A DNA stretch of 37,544 bases, taken from assembly GCA_022559985.1 (NCBI GenBank), contig JAFJTR010000149.1:1-37544 (forward strand), read 5' to 3'. This DNA comes from Parastagonospora avenae f. sp. tritici 18332-5 (lineage: Eukaryota; Ascomycota; Dothideomycetes; Pleosporales; Phaeosphaeriaceae). How positions within the stretch are numbered: the stretch's first letter is position 1; the number at the start of each line of letters is the position of its first letter. The notes beneath the pieces are model-generated. The model did not search any database. It was not told where the DNA came from and was given only the letters and a program-made list of their open reading frames with translations. A program made the translations under genes and the position numbers. Positions 9,156-19,544 of this stretch are shown one piece after another.

Positions 9156-11480
9156 TCACTGCCTGTCTGCCGGAGGCTGCGGCCACTTATCCAGCACCGT
9201 CTCCTCGCCCCTCACCACAATCTTAACCTCCGCATTCGTCGGCTCATCTAGTAGTACAGTGTACTCGCCCGGATACACTACCGTGTTACCCATCTGGTCC
9301 ACCCTCGCCAAATTGCCAAGCGTCAACTGCATTTCCGCGCTCTTCGTCTGACCGCCCTTAACATCCCGTACGCGTGTGTAGCTAATCAGCGTCTTCAACG
9401 GGTACGGCGCGGGTCCATTCTCGCCCTTGATAAATGCCAGCGCGATGAAGTCGGATGTGCGGTTGCCCGAGTTAGTCACGGCGACGGGGATGCTGGGAAC
9501 AGTGCAAGTGTCAGGGTATTGGTTTGTGCATGCGCTCATGATGCCACTGATGTCGTACTCGATGGTGGCATTTGCCGCGAATTTTGCGTCAAAGGTGGTG
9601 TAGTGAAGTCCTGTGCCGAATGGCTGCACTGCGCCGCTGAACCAGCGATACGTGCGGCCGGGACTGCTGCTGCTGGGGCGCATGTTCATGTCCAACATAC
9701 TCAGCTCAGTGTAGTTTGCTGGGTACTGGGTGATGGGAAGACGGCCTGCGACTGCGACGGCGCCGGTGACGACTTGCATGACAGCAGACCCGCCGTCTTG
9801 GCCGGGCCAGTTGGCCCAGATGACGGAGTTGACACCTTTGAGATCGAGCAGAGGGGAGTTGTCCATCAGGTCACCGAGAACGAGGACGACAAGGGGCTTG
9901 CCGAGTGCGGCGAGCTTCTTGATCAGGTCGACTTGCGCGGTAGGCCAGGCGATGCTGTTGCGGTCGGATCCTTCGGCGGCTGCGGAGGTATCGAGACCAC
10001 CAAAGTACAGGATGTAGTCGGACTTCTCGGCTGCAGCGAGAGCATTTGCCGTCCAATTGTCGCGGGTTGACGAATTTGACTGCTGCAAGATGGGGCCGCT
10101 GGCGATAGCCATGTCGAGACCTAGCTTTTGACCTGCCCAGACTGGCGAGCGCAGGTAGGGAGCAGGGCCACTGTAGATTCCAGAAAGCTTTGAAGTATCG
10201 TTGGCCCAGAAGCCGAGCATGGCGACCTTGGAGCCATTGGTCAGAGACAAAGGAAGTGTGTCGTCGTTCTTCAGCATGACCAGTCCCTCAGAAGCGACTT
10301 GAAGGGACAACTGCTGTGCTTCGGGCGTATTGATGTCCTTGACGCCCAGTTCGGCGTAGGTGGCTGCAGCACCATCAAAGTAGCCAGCGCGGACTAGGCC
10401 TTCGTACTGTCTCTTGAGCGCCCTATCAATGGTCGGAACGCTAAGATACGACTGGTTGAATGCTCCAGGAATGTCTGAGGAGCCCGTGTACTCGCAGCTG
10501 TTGTCCATGCCAGCAGTAAAAGCTAGACCAGTACCCTCAGCATTAGTCTTGGCGTACTTATGGTTGAGCGAGATGTCCTCCACAGCTTCACAGTCGCTTG
10601 TGATGTAGTTGTTGCTCTCCGTCCAGTTCCAGTGATCACGCAGAATTGTTTGCAGGACGTATGTGTCGGCGCAAGTGGGAACGCCATTGACGGCGTTGTA
10701 TGAGCACATGAATGAGCCGACTTTGGAGTCACGGGCGCACTGCTGGAAGGGTGGCATGTAGTACTCAGCCAGGTCCTGCATGTTGATCTTGGCATTGAAG
10801 CTGTGGCGATCAGTGCCACCCCATTTCTCCATATCGTAGCCAACGTAATGCTTGCATGTTGCAATGATTTTCCTCTGGGGCTTGTCGCCTTCGAGTCCAG
10901 CGAGGAGATGCTTGGTGTAGCCCTTGATCCTGGCGATATCTTCACCGGGCGTCTCTGAGCCACGGCCCCAACGAGGGTCCCGGAATGGGTTGATGTCGGG
11001 GGTCCAGAAATCTACAGGAGCTACGCCCCCGTTGCCAAATGCTCGCGCTTCGTTGCCAATTATGTTGGCGATCTTGAAGATGAGATCGTCGTCGAATGCA
11101 GCCGACATCTGCAGCGGCATGGGGAAGGATGTTGCAGTCTTGTAGGCTCCAGTAAAATTGATACCTGGTGCACCGGCTACACCATGAAGTGCTTCTCCCC
11201 ACCAGTTGTACTTTGGCAGACCTAGTCGGGCGACACCTCTCGATTTGCTGTTTTTGTCAATTCCTGCAGTGCCATGTTATGACGTTGAAACGCACCTCAT
11301 GAGATTGTCAAGCTTCTCGTTCGTCTGCATCGCCTCGACCAGAGCCGCAGCTCTCTCTGCGGGTGCAGCGGTCACATCGCAGATCTTGTTGTCCTTTAAT
11401 GGGCCATTGGAACAATCAGGTCCGATGGTTGCGTTGGCCAGTGAGGCACCGAGTACGATCAATGCTGAAAGGGAATGCAT
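9156..11480 (-). CDS. Secreted GH3 beta-xylosidase
   Basis: Two exons, 11480-11296 and 11247-9156, with a 48-nt intron (GTGCGT..ACAG), give 758 residues, the usual size for fungal GH3 beta-1,4-xylosidases. Residues 1-17 (MHSLSALIVLGASLANA) form a signal peptide. The N-terminal (alpha/beta)8 domain carries GLPKYNWWGEALHG and DPRWGRGSETPGED. It also carries KHYVGYDMEKWGG and the catalytic nucleophile in TSDCEAV (about Asp280). The second domain follows from about residue 385, and a fibronectin-III-like C-terminus ends the protein. The enzyme should release xylose from xylo-oligosaccharides outside the cell. Two in-frame upstream ATGs (11531, 11528) exist; 11480 is chosen because the signal peptide then starts at Met1. 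The reading frame is intact. The long antisense ORF at 9519-10070 is a shadow. Confidence 0.95.
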
Positions 11481-12247
11481 CTTGAACACAGACTGTAACC
11501 AGGAAGTTTGAAAGCCGTCGACTTCCATCATCAGGAACGCAGCACCCGAACATTATGTATCTTTCTCGAAGCCTCAGATAGTACCTGCATACTACATAAT
11601 TAGCCGATGAGGCGCCTGATCCAGGATCATCCTCAGTACCCCAGCCTCGAAAGCAACTACCCCGCGCAAACTAAGGGATCTCCACAGCGATGATCAGCAT
11701 TGTGCATGGTTGTTGCTGCCACCGGGCAGTTCGCACGATATTTTGCCGCCGGGCTGGGCGAATTGTGACGAGCACAAAGTTTGGCAGTCCCTAGATTTTG
11801 GTAGCACATATTCGAAGCGATCTGGTCGACGGAGCATTTCACCGTACGCGAGAAAGTGAGGCAACCATTAAGAAGGAATGTTGTACCCGAAAGAAGCACT
11901 GGAGGTGTAGTCTCTTTCCCAAGCGAAATATCGATGAACCATGCAACGAACACAAGATGCAAAAAGTTAGCTGTCAGATCGGGATAAACGTGACGCGATG
12001 CTTCCGAACGCGGGGCGGGTGGTTTGCCACATAATTGTTAGCGTCTGCGGGAAGTTGATGCAAGAGATGAGCCTCGATCGATTTTGATGATATCGACATT
12101 GTGCCTGAAATATGCCATATGATTCCCTGGTTATGCTTGACGTGGTGACGCATTTGCGGGAACGTTTCCCGGGAGTCCAAGTTATTCTACCCCGGCGCCT
12201 GTTGAGCAGCTGGTACACATGCAACCCCACGGATAAAAGAATGCTGT
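11481..12247. other. Intergenic: xylosidase upstream region and HTD2 3' side
   Basis: About 770 bp with no supported gene. The left part is the promoter of the minus-strand xylosidase. It includes TTAGCC at 11600-11605 and, farther off at 12010-12015, GCGGGG, which fits the CreA consensus SYGGRG. The small ORFs in both strands overlap and lack features. Confidence 0.5.
11600..11605 (-). promoter_or_regulatory. Candidate XlnR/Xyr1 site (GGCTAA)
   Basis: Read on the coding strand of the xylosidase this is GGCTAA, the core bound by the xylanolytic activator XlnR/Xyr1. It lies 120 bp upstream of the chosen start codon, a usual position. One 6-mer can occur by chance; the match to gene function is what makes it worth recording. 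Confidence 0.4.
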
Positions 12248-13764
12248 TCATAGGCCGTAACGATGTAGGGCATTCTTCTCAACACGATGCTCCAACTGCG
12301 CGGTCTTCCTAAGTACCGGCTGCTTGATCATCCTCGCGGTTGGCGACGCGCTTCGAACTGGGTCCTTCCTTATGGTTGGCGTTGTGCTTTTGTCTCTCGT
12401 CTGATCTTGTGTGCCCTCAACATGCTCCGTATTCACGCCTGACGCCGCTTCTGTGGAGGGGCCGTCAGTTACAATTTTCCTGATATACGTGGAGGCTGAT
12501 TTTCCATGAGATTGGCTATCGGCTGATGGCTTAATCGGATTAGGTTGGTGAACTCTTTCAACCAGAAGCACTTTTCCCTTGACCGCAACGCCGCCAGTGG
12601 GACCCTCGATCCAGACAACATAAGATGCTCGCTGATCGAACGTTTTACCCTCCCTGATGCAAATGCGCATCTCCTCGTCGCAGTATAAAGGTGCCAGATT
12701 CTTGTACCAAAGAGAGAGTATGACATATTTGTTGCCAAATTCTTTCTTGATCCAATACCACATGACTTGCAGCATGAACGTCAGGGATAGCGGACCGTGG
12801 ACGAGCATGTTGCGGTGACCTTCGACATTGCGCGCATAGTCTCGGTCGAGGTGGATGAGGTGGGCGTTGAAGGTCAGCGCCGAGAATCGGAACAGCAGAG
12901 TGCGCGTCGGGGTGAGGGTATGCGTAAAGATGGGCTCTCCAGGCGCTGTGGCGCGTTAGCATGGTCTCGTGCTGTAACGCCTGGAAGAGACGTACATGTC
13001 TCGAGATATTTGACGGGAGGAAGGTTTCCCGCGGCAATGGCCTCCTGCTCCGTAGGCGTCTTTTCCTTCAAGAAGACTAGAGTGCGCTCCTCTTTGAGAA
13101 TCGCGTCACCCCATTGCTCGCCTGCAACTATCTGCTGTCGTAACAGGGCGTGTCCGTCTAGAGGTGTCTGTTTCCAGCTGCGGGTAGCCAATGCCTTGTG
13201 CAGGGTGTCCAGCCTTGCATAGCGACGTTCGATGGTGACAAAGAGCTTGTCGTTGGAGCCTTTCTTTTGGACATCTGTGATGCGCTCCGAGCAGATCATG
13301 TGTTGGTCGATGGTGAATCCGTGGTCGTTGTCAAAGTAGACATTCTTACGAGCCTCCACTTTGCCTCCTGCCCACATGCGCCGAACCCAAGGCCCGCCAG
13401 GGCTCTGCAGTGGATCGGTGCCGTCTGGCAGCAGCTGGTCCTCGGGCAGGAACGAATTGAACCACACTAGATGGTGGCCCAAGGAAACAATCGCTGCGCC
13501 CCTTTCAATGCGACGCCGACCCCAATCAGGGGGCATAAAAGGCCTGAGCGTGTCTTGTAGCTTGTGGTGCGTGTCTGTATTCACATAGTCGCGCGTGATG
13601 TTAATGGGCCGCTCGAGCATCTCAGCGCGCAGGTTCTCGGACCAGTATTTCTCCCTTGAGGCTGCATGTAAGGTGCCATAGCTGCGGGCGTTGATGTGTC
13701 TGCATAGCGTGTGCGCTGGACGAGGCCACCGAACCCGCTGGACGCATTGTGTGTGGAATGACAT
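12248..13764 (-). CDS. Mitochondrial hotdog-fold hydroxyacyl-thioester dehydratase (HTD2-like) with long C-terminal tail
   Basis: Exons 13764-12996 and 12945-12248 (50-nt intron, GTACGT..ACAG, CTAAC branch) encode 488 residues. The Arg-rich, acid-free N-terminus looks like a mitochondrial presequence. The first hotdog half contains LGHHLVWFNSFLPEDQL and DGTDPLQSPGGPWVRRMWAGG, hallmarks of the HTD2/MaoC-type family. The second half contains FSALTFNAHLIHLDRDYA and NMLVHGPLSLTFML, which hold the hydratase-motif His/Asp. The expected role is dehydration of 3-hydroxyacyl thioesters in mitochondrial type II fatty-acid synthesis. HTD2 proteins usually end near the VKGKVLLV strand; here about 110 polar, low-complexity residues follow. 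The tail may be a lineage feature or a missed terminal exon boundary. It shares a divergent promoter with the C78 peptidase gene. Confidence 0.82.
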
Positions 13765-14181
13765 TGTAGAGGCTCAATTCCAGCGGCTGCACATTGGTCG
13801 CGAACTTGGCGCGTGGAGCCAGCCAATGACGTCTTTTGAGGTCTGATGCCACCAATGCTGTCTACGACTGTCAACATTCGCAACCCATCAGAAGCGCGAA
13901 AATTGCCTGTGAATATGTTCCTGTTCATCTTTGTGCAATGCTGAGTGGCGAGGTTTACATTCATGGTACCTGTCACGTGAGTAGCTGCCCAATTTCCAAG
14001 GTTGGCGCATGCCCACTTCACCTCCACCTCCGGCCTTCAATTCTCACCACGTCAACATTCGGTAAACGGCAACGGCAAACTTAGCCGCAGCGTGCTAGCT
14101 AGGAAGTGTCGTCGCTCCAAGATGTGTCTTCACCCTTGCTATCATGGGTCTTTGCCGCGTTGCATCTGAGGCGCATCCATT
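13765..14181. promoter_or_regulatory. Divergent promoter region, HTD2-like / C78 peptidase
   Basis: About 417 bp between two head-to-head start codons. It must hold both promoters. No strong TATA box or repeated motif was seen, as is common for housekeeping-type fungal genes. Overlapping ORFs on both strands (13581-14084) are not supported. Confidence 0.45.
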
Positions 14182-16068
14182 ATGCTGAGCCACGGCCGCC
14201 ACGATAGCTCATCAGCATCCTCGCAACAGCAAAAGCGGCATGCGCATGTGGTGACGATTTCCTTGGAGATTGACACTAGCAGACCGCCAAATGTCACAGA
14301 CCACAAGACTGCGACCCCCATCACCACCCCACATCAACACCAGAACGTGAAACCGGCAGACATGGCGGGCGAGGCGGAGCTACTGGAATGTCCCATGTGC
14401 GACTTCACTGTCTTGCCCACTCATGATTATATCCTGCAACTTCACTTTGAGCAGGTGCATATTACAGACAGTCCATTCAAGATTGACGACGATGTCGAGC
14501 CGCCCCTACCCACAGCACCGAAGCGCAAGCACGCACATGACACCCCAGACACGACTTCCTCTGACGACGACGAAGGAGACATGGTCACCTGCCCCGAGCC
14601 CGAGTGCGGCGAGGTTGTTCCTCTTGCAGACTTTAACGATCATCTCGATTTCCACGCCGCAGAATCATTATCATACGACGAGAGTACCGGCAAATATCGT
14701 CCTCACTATTCATCCGCTACAATGCAGAGCTTAGCAGCACCCCAGTCGCATGAGCCGTTTACCAAGAACACGTTTTCCGATTACCACTTTACCACAGATC
14801 TACCAGACGCCCTCAAGAAAGCCGACGTCCATGGAAAGAAGCATGGCCACCGTAAGAGAAGCAACACCAGCAGCAGTGAGAAGAGTACGCTTTCCCGCAG
14901 CATCTCGACCTTCAATCCTTTCACGAAGGCGGACAAGTCGATCAAGCCTCCCAACAAGAGCGCGCGTCTCGGTGTAAGTTGTCCCGCGACCCGAGCATTG
15001 CAGATGCTGACGCGTATAGAAATCTGAACTCGGACCTCATGCTTGGGAAGAACGCATGCCACGATGGCTGCACGAACAACTCGCTGCCGGCCCCAAGATT
15101 ACCACCGTCAACCGTATTGGCCGTGACGGCCGCCTCATCAAGCAAGAGCAGGTCCAGAATGAGACGCCAGGCATCATACCAATCCTTGCTCAACTTTCTG
15201 CTCTCGATCGTTCCGTCAGGGAAGCTTACTACTGTCACCCATCCACCCTCCATGTCGGCAAGACGCCTCGAGAGGGTGGCTTCTGCGGCTATAGGAACAT
15301 CCAGATGCTTCTTTCTTACATCCAGGGTGCCAAGGCCCAGGGTCACGAAGAATTTCCGGGGCGCACTCCAGGCATCTTGAATCTGCAGGATCTGATCGAG
15401 AGTGCCTGGGACAAGGGCATCAATACCATCGGGCGTGTCCAGACTGGCGGTATCCGGGGCACGAGGAAGTACATTGGCACTCCTGAAGTAAGTTGGCCCA
15501 CCATGTTTGTGGTGCGATACTGATCCGGCAGGCCCAAGCCTTCTTCCTCAGCTCCGAGATCAACTGCGCCGTGGAAATGTTTAGCGACAGGAAAGAGCGC
15601 AAGATCGAAGCTCACGAGACACTTCTCGACGCGGTTGAACGCTACTTTGCGCAAGCTGCTGTTAAGGACGGCTCCAACGTGTACAAGACCTTACTACCGC
15701 CCATCTATCTCCAACAGCCCGGTCACTCCATCACTATCGTTGGCTTCGAACGCCACCGCAACGGTTCGTGTAACCTTGTCGTCTTCGATCCCATGTACTC
15801 GACCAGCCCGGCGATGCACAAGTTGCTCGGCCGCAAGAATATTCAGACGGCTCGACCGGAGGTGCTGCATGCATATCGCCGGGGGGCGCGACAGCTTAGA
15901 AAGCATGCTGCGTTTGAGATCTTGATGTAAGTGGTGGCGTCTGAAACTGTTGCTCCAGCTGCTAACAAGACTAGGCTCACGGCAACACCGCCGCTGTTCC
16001 CTGCTTGGGATGTGAGAACATCCTCATCCTCAAAAGCACTCTCTTCTGCCTCTTCCTCGCATACATAA
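14182..16068 (+). CDS. C78-family deubiquitinase/UFM1-type peptidase (ZUFSP/ZUP1-like)
   Basis: Exons 14182-14973, 15020-15487, 15532-15926 and 15975-16068 give 582 residues. Two C2H2-type fingers precede the protease: C70-x2-C73..H88-x4-H93 and C137-x4-C142..H154-x3-H158. The C78 domain carries the catalytic Cys in GGFCGYRNIQMLL (C353), His in PGHSITIVGFE (H485) and Asp in VVFDPMYS (D506). Family knowledge: C78 enzymes process UFM1 or, in ZUP1, cleave Lys63-linked ubiquitin chains. Zinc fingers plus C78 favour a ZUP1-like role in ubiquitin/DNA-damage biology. The basic, Ser-rich segment at about 220-260 could be a linker or nuclear signal. Met61 (MAGEAEL) is an alternative start. The last exon could instead be spliced at 16012 (GTGAGA) into the frame opening at 16172, extending the protein to 946 residues. 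Confidence 0.85.
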
Positions 16069-16171
16069 AAACCCAGCACATGCTTGCCATTTTCTCACAT
16101 ATAGAGCACACCCACTGCACCTTGGGTCTTCTGCCACCTCGCTGTGAAATCATGCTAAATGCGTGTTCTAG

Positions 16172-17320
16172 GTCCTCCGTCAGTTTCCTGATTGCCGCTA
16201 CGTCTACGCCTTCTTCCGCTCTCGCACTCTTGGCTACGACGTCTATCCTGAAGACTACTTCCTTCCAAACTTCCCGTGGCAGCAGTACGGCGGACTTTGG
16301 ATTTGCGATGAAGCTCGATTCGCTCGTTCAGATTCCATGAATCCTATCGATGCGCAGGCGCTACGCCGAATCACCAGTGAAGGCTCCTCGCCGCGGACAA
16401 GCTCAAGCAACAGTCCTCTCTCGCCCTTCACAGATGGTGGCTTCCATGGTCACGGCATCAACGCGAAGATACCTCACGAGCCACAAATCCCTTCGCTGGA
16501 CGGCACAACCAGTACTTGCCCCAGCGGCCCCGTCTTCAACATGGGCAGCATCGACACCATCTTCCGCCCCAACCCTCTACGACCCCAACTCGCTCTCCTA
16601 ACTGATATCGGCCGAAAGTACCCCGGCTTCCCCACCCCACTCTCCCCAACACCCAGCGCAAGGGAACTCTTTCCTTCACCTGACAGCCCGCGCAGCGTTG
16701 CTATCCGAAGCATCAGCCCCATGTCCATGGACGGAAGCACCATGTGCGGCCCCTCGCGCCGCTGCCAATCCCACGGCTACGAACACTACGCCTCAATGGG
16801 CCTGATCGACAACATCCTTCTCTCTCCCTCCACACGTTCGCCATCGCGCATGTCCTCGCCACGCACGAACATGGCGCGCTTCCACTCTCCTCCGGCAATC
16901 GAAATCGCAAACGGCACGGAGACGAGTCTTACTTCGCCATTGACGTCCACCGGCACGATCCTGTCTTACACGTCTCACCGCCCTATCTCCAGCGGCTTAC
17001 TCGCGCTCAAAACCTTAGACGAGGCGCAGACGGCTGAGTACAGGTTCTGGACGAGCTGTGGACGGCGCGCGTGTGCGTTTGGATGTGGGGGTGGGAACGA
17101 GGGCGAGAGACAGGCAGGACGACGCCTTTTCCGCGAGGCTGATGATGTGGATGGCGGGGTGTGTTTGAGAGGTGATGGAGAGGGCGGATATGGAGATGTA
17201 GCTGAGGAGAAACAGGAGCGGAAGAGTGAGTGGGCGGGACGGAGGTATGTTGGCGGCAGCGGGAATGGGTGGGAAGGGTTCCTGAAAGGGTGTGAGAGGG
17301 AGGGGGTTGCGCAGTTCTGA
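16172..17320 (+). CDS. Unknown Ser/Pro-rich protein, 5' exon unresolved (possible C-terminal part of the C78 gene)
   Basis: An open frame follows the acceptor-like TTCTAG at 16166-16171 and ends at 17320 (382 residues from 16172). An internal ATG lies at 16337, but the 55 codons before it read as folded protein (RYVYAFFRSRTLGYDVYPED, then a GGLWICDEARFARSDS-type stretch), so that ATG is probably not the start. A long Ser/Pro-rich, probably disordered middle follows. The C-terminal block has closely spaced cysteines (WTSCGRRACAFGCGGG). No ATG lies in frame upstream before a stop, so a 5' exon is required. The only good in-frame partner I find is the last C78 exon through a 160-nt intron at 16012-16171. 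A separate gene with an unrecognised first exon is the alternative. The family is not recognised. Confidence 0.6.
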   Translation, partial: VLRQFPDCRYVYAFFRSRTLGYDVYPEDYFLPNFPWQQYGGLWICDEARFARSDSMNPIDAQALRRITSEGSSPRTSSSNSPLSPFTDGGFHGHGINAKIPHEPQIPSLDGTTSTCPSGPVFNMGSIDTIFRPNPLRPQLALLTDIGRKYPGFPTPLSPTPSARELFPSPDSPRSVAIRSISPMSMDGSTMCGPSRRCQSHGYEHYASMGLIDNILLSPSTRSPSRMSSPRTNMARFHSPPAIEIANGTETSLTSPLTSTGTILSYTSHRPISSGLLALKTLDEAQTAEYRFWTSCGRRACAFGCGGGNEGERQAGRRLFREADDVDGGVCLRGDGEGGYGDVAEEKQERKSEWAGRRYVGGSGNGWEGFLKGCEREGVAQF

Positions 17321-17609
17321 GATGCTGCGCGACAGATCGACAAGGATGAAGGGGGACGAGTGATGATGGATGGCTGATGACATTGCTGCGATTGACAAGT
17401 TGGCTGGCGTTTTGATGCATTGTTGGCCTTTCGCGTTTTTGCTTAGATATACCCAATCGCTACTGCTCTTTTATTGCTCACACAATTTCGAAGAGGTGCA
17501 CAGTGTTTGAAAGTTGCACGGGTATCAATTTTACCACTAAACGCCTGGCCGCGACCTTTCCTGTGCGGTATGCATGCTATTCTACAAATGCTTTTCTCGC
17601 CATGCCGCC

Positions 17610-18836
17610 TCAATCGCTATCATCATCACTGCCATATCCAACCAGCGGTCCAGCAACAGGCGCTGGCCGCTTGTTTGTCGGCGCCGCGGTGTATCCCTTC
17701 AACGCCGCCAGTGTAGAGCTGGAGAAAATACCATTCCCTCCTTGCTGTGCCTGCATCTCCGGCTGTGTCTCGTCGGCTGCCTCGATCATCGGTCTCTCGC
17801 CCAAACCACCCGCCTCTATCTCTCTCGCAGCCTCCCAATCGCTCTTCTCCTTCGCATACCACACCTCGTCCAGCGCCTCATACCCCTCGAGCCCAAACCC
17901 GCCCTCAATCTTCCGTCGCTTCTTCTGCTCCGGATCGCGCCCCTCAATCTCCGCCACATACGCCGCGGGCAGCGCCTTCCTAATCGCCTCAGCAGCCTGC
18001 TCTTCAATCCTCGCGGCCTCGCGCTTCTGACTGGCGGGATTCGGATCGATCGTTGCCCAGCGCACGTTCAGAATCTCCGTGTGATCGAGGCTCTGATGCG
18101 CCATGGCTTCCTTGGCAAACTGACTATTCGCCTCGTTCAGATACGTAATAAACGCGACGCCGCGCGCCGTCAACACCCTGATGCGCTCAATCTGGCCCCA
18201 CTCCTGGAAATGACGCGCGACAATCTCTTCAATGTCGTCGGTGACGTGGATCCGTCCGACGTACAGCGTGCGGTTCTGCCGTTGGAAGGAGCCTACGCCG
18301 CCCATGTCGTCGCGGTAGTCGCTGTGCTTGTCGCGCCCGAAGCAGTCGATGTTACTCGGGAATATGTCGGTGACGGTGGGTAGCCGGTGCAGGTATTCGC
18401 AGTCAACCCCCTTGGGACATATCCCGCGCGCAAAGAACAGGCAGAAGTACGAGCCAGGCGTCCGGTCGGCTTTGGTGTATCCGCTATCTTTGGCGACGTT
18501 GCAGCGCCCCTGCGCGGCGGTCTTGGACAGGTACTTGTCCTCGCGATCGCCACCTGACCATTTGTTGTACCAGATGTTGAAGATTGTGCCCGTGGGAGGC
18601 GGCGCATCGGTTTTGAACGTCGCAGGGTCGACTTGCGGGCGGGCAGGTCGGCGCTTGCGGCGGATGATCTTCTTGACCTTTTTGCCCTCTGCGTTCGTGG
18701 TGATGATGGTCTGCTCGGTGGTTATAGGCGCGAGTTCGGTCGAGGTGGAGGGCTCGAGCGAGATGGACGGGTCGAGGGAAACATTTTCGGGCGCCGCGAG
18801 CGCCGTTTGCGCCGGGGATGACTGGACTTCGGCCAT
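17610..18836 (-). CDS. cwc2: Pre-mRNA-splicing factor CWC2
   Basis: An intact single exon of 408 residues. A CCCH zinc finger at C132-x7-C140-x5-C146-x3-H150 (FFARGICPKGVDCEYLH region) follows the Torus-type segment GTIFNIWYNKWSGGD. An RRM has RNP2 LYVGRI at 191-196 and RNP1 RGVAFITYL at 225-233. This order (Torus, CCCH, RRM) defines CWC2/RBM22-type proteins of the NineTeen complex. They bind U6 and the intron and help form the spliceosome's catalytic centre. The N-terminal 60 residues end in a Lys/Arg run (KKVKKIIRRKRR). The C-terminus is acidic (GSDDDSD). The large plus-strand ORF at 17574-18383 is its antisense shadow. Confidence 0.96.
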   Translation of the reverse strand: MAEVQSSPAQTALAAPENVSLDPSISLEPSTSTELAPITTEQTIITTNAEGKKVKKIIRRKRRPARPQVDPATFKTDAPPPTGTIFNIWYNKWSGGDREDKYLSKTAAQGRCNVAKDSGYTKADRTPGSYFCLFFARGICPKGVDCEYLHRLPTVTDIFPSNIDCFGRDKHSDYRDDMGGVGSFQRQNRTLYVGRIHVTDDIEEIVARHFQEWGQIERIRVLTARGVAFITYLNEANSQFAKEAMAHQSLDHTEILNVRWATIDPNPASQKREAARIEEQAAEAIRKALPAAYVAEIEGRDPEQKKRRKIEGGFGLEGYEALDEVWYAKEKSDWEAAREIEAGGLGERPMIEAADETQPEMQAQQGGNGIFSSSTLAALKGYTAAPTNKRPAPVAGPLVGYGSDDDSD

Positions 18837-19544
18837 GTTGTGTGGTGTGGTTGGTGAGAGAATTGATGGTGTCGCATAACTTTTAGGATTGAGCCGCTGG
18901 ATTTCGCGCTAGTCGTCGATCACACGTGACAGCGTAACGCACCGTGCTGGGTCCACTGCTCGATGAGACCACTCAACTACAACGGGCATTGTAGACAACC
19001 TATCCAATTGTTATGCTACATACTTTGATACTTGAAGCTTCTTCGCCGACTAGCAGGAAGTGCGCCGTGATAGGCTTTCGAGTGCAGGATCATGTACCCG
19101 GACTTGTTGGTATACTTCCGGTTGTCCAAGACGTTCTTTCTATCCAACCCTGCTGCAATCGACACTTCAGCGACACTTTCCCAAAAAGGCAATTCACGGC
19201 AAATTGTTATTGCTCGCTCTTCATTTGCTGTTTAGAGTTCTCTCGCGATTGGGTGTATGCTGCAACGTTGCCATGCTCTTGCGGAGTGTGGGCGATGTCA
19301 AGAACTTCACAACACCTGTGCCCGAACGTCACCGATGTCTACGGCAATCCGATCAGAGTGTACAATGTATTTTTCGCTGTGAAATACAAACGAAGGTGTA
19401 AGAGATCTACAAACAGCCAATCTGACTGAACGATCTTGACAAATGAACGACTTGGGTTAAAAAACAAGAACTCCACAACTAACTCGAAGATCAAATGCAA
19501 TCATACGCGCATCCTTTGTTGCGATCGATACAATGACTTTGCGC
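18837..19544. other. Intergenic region without a supported gene
   Basis: This is upstream of CWC2 and downstream of a broken cysteine-rich ORF. Two overlapping plus-strand ORFs (19013-19429 and 19060-19401) have no signal peptide, domain or splice logic and are treated as chance. No repeat was seen until the solo LTR. Confidence 0.45.

Noticed and set aside
9519..10070. 183-codon plus-strand ORF inside the xylosidase
   Set aside because: Antisense shadow of an unambiguous GH3 gene; Cys/Ala/Gly-rich chance translation with no domain.
5226..11480. Secondary-metabolite gene cluster
   Set aside because: Only FMO and P450 are present; no PKS, NRPS, terpene synthase, transporter or pathway regulator is seen, and the neighbours are a xylosidase and a wall protein.
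17574..18383. 269-codon plus-strand ORF opposite CWC2
   Set aside because: Antisense shadow; CWC2 on the other strand has all expected domains.
19013..19429. 138-codon ORF with several cysteines
   Set aside because: No signal peptide, no splice logic, and an overlapping alternative frame of similar quality.
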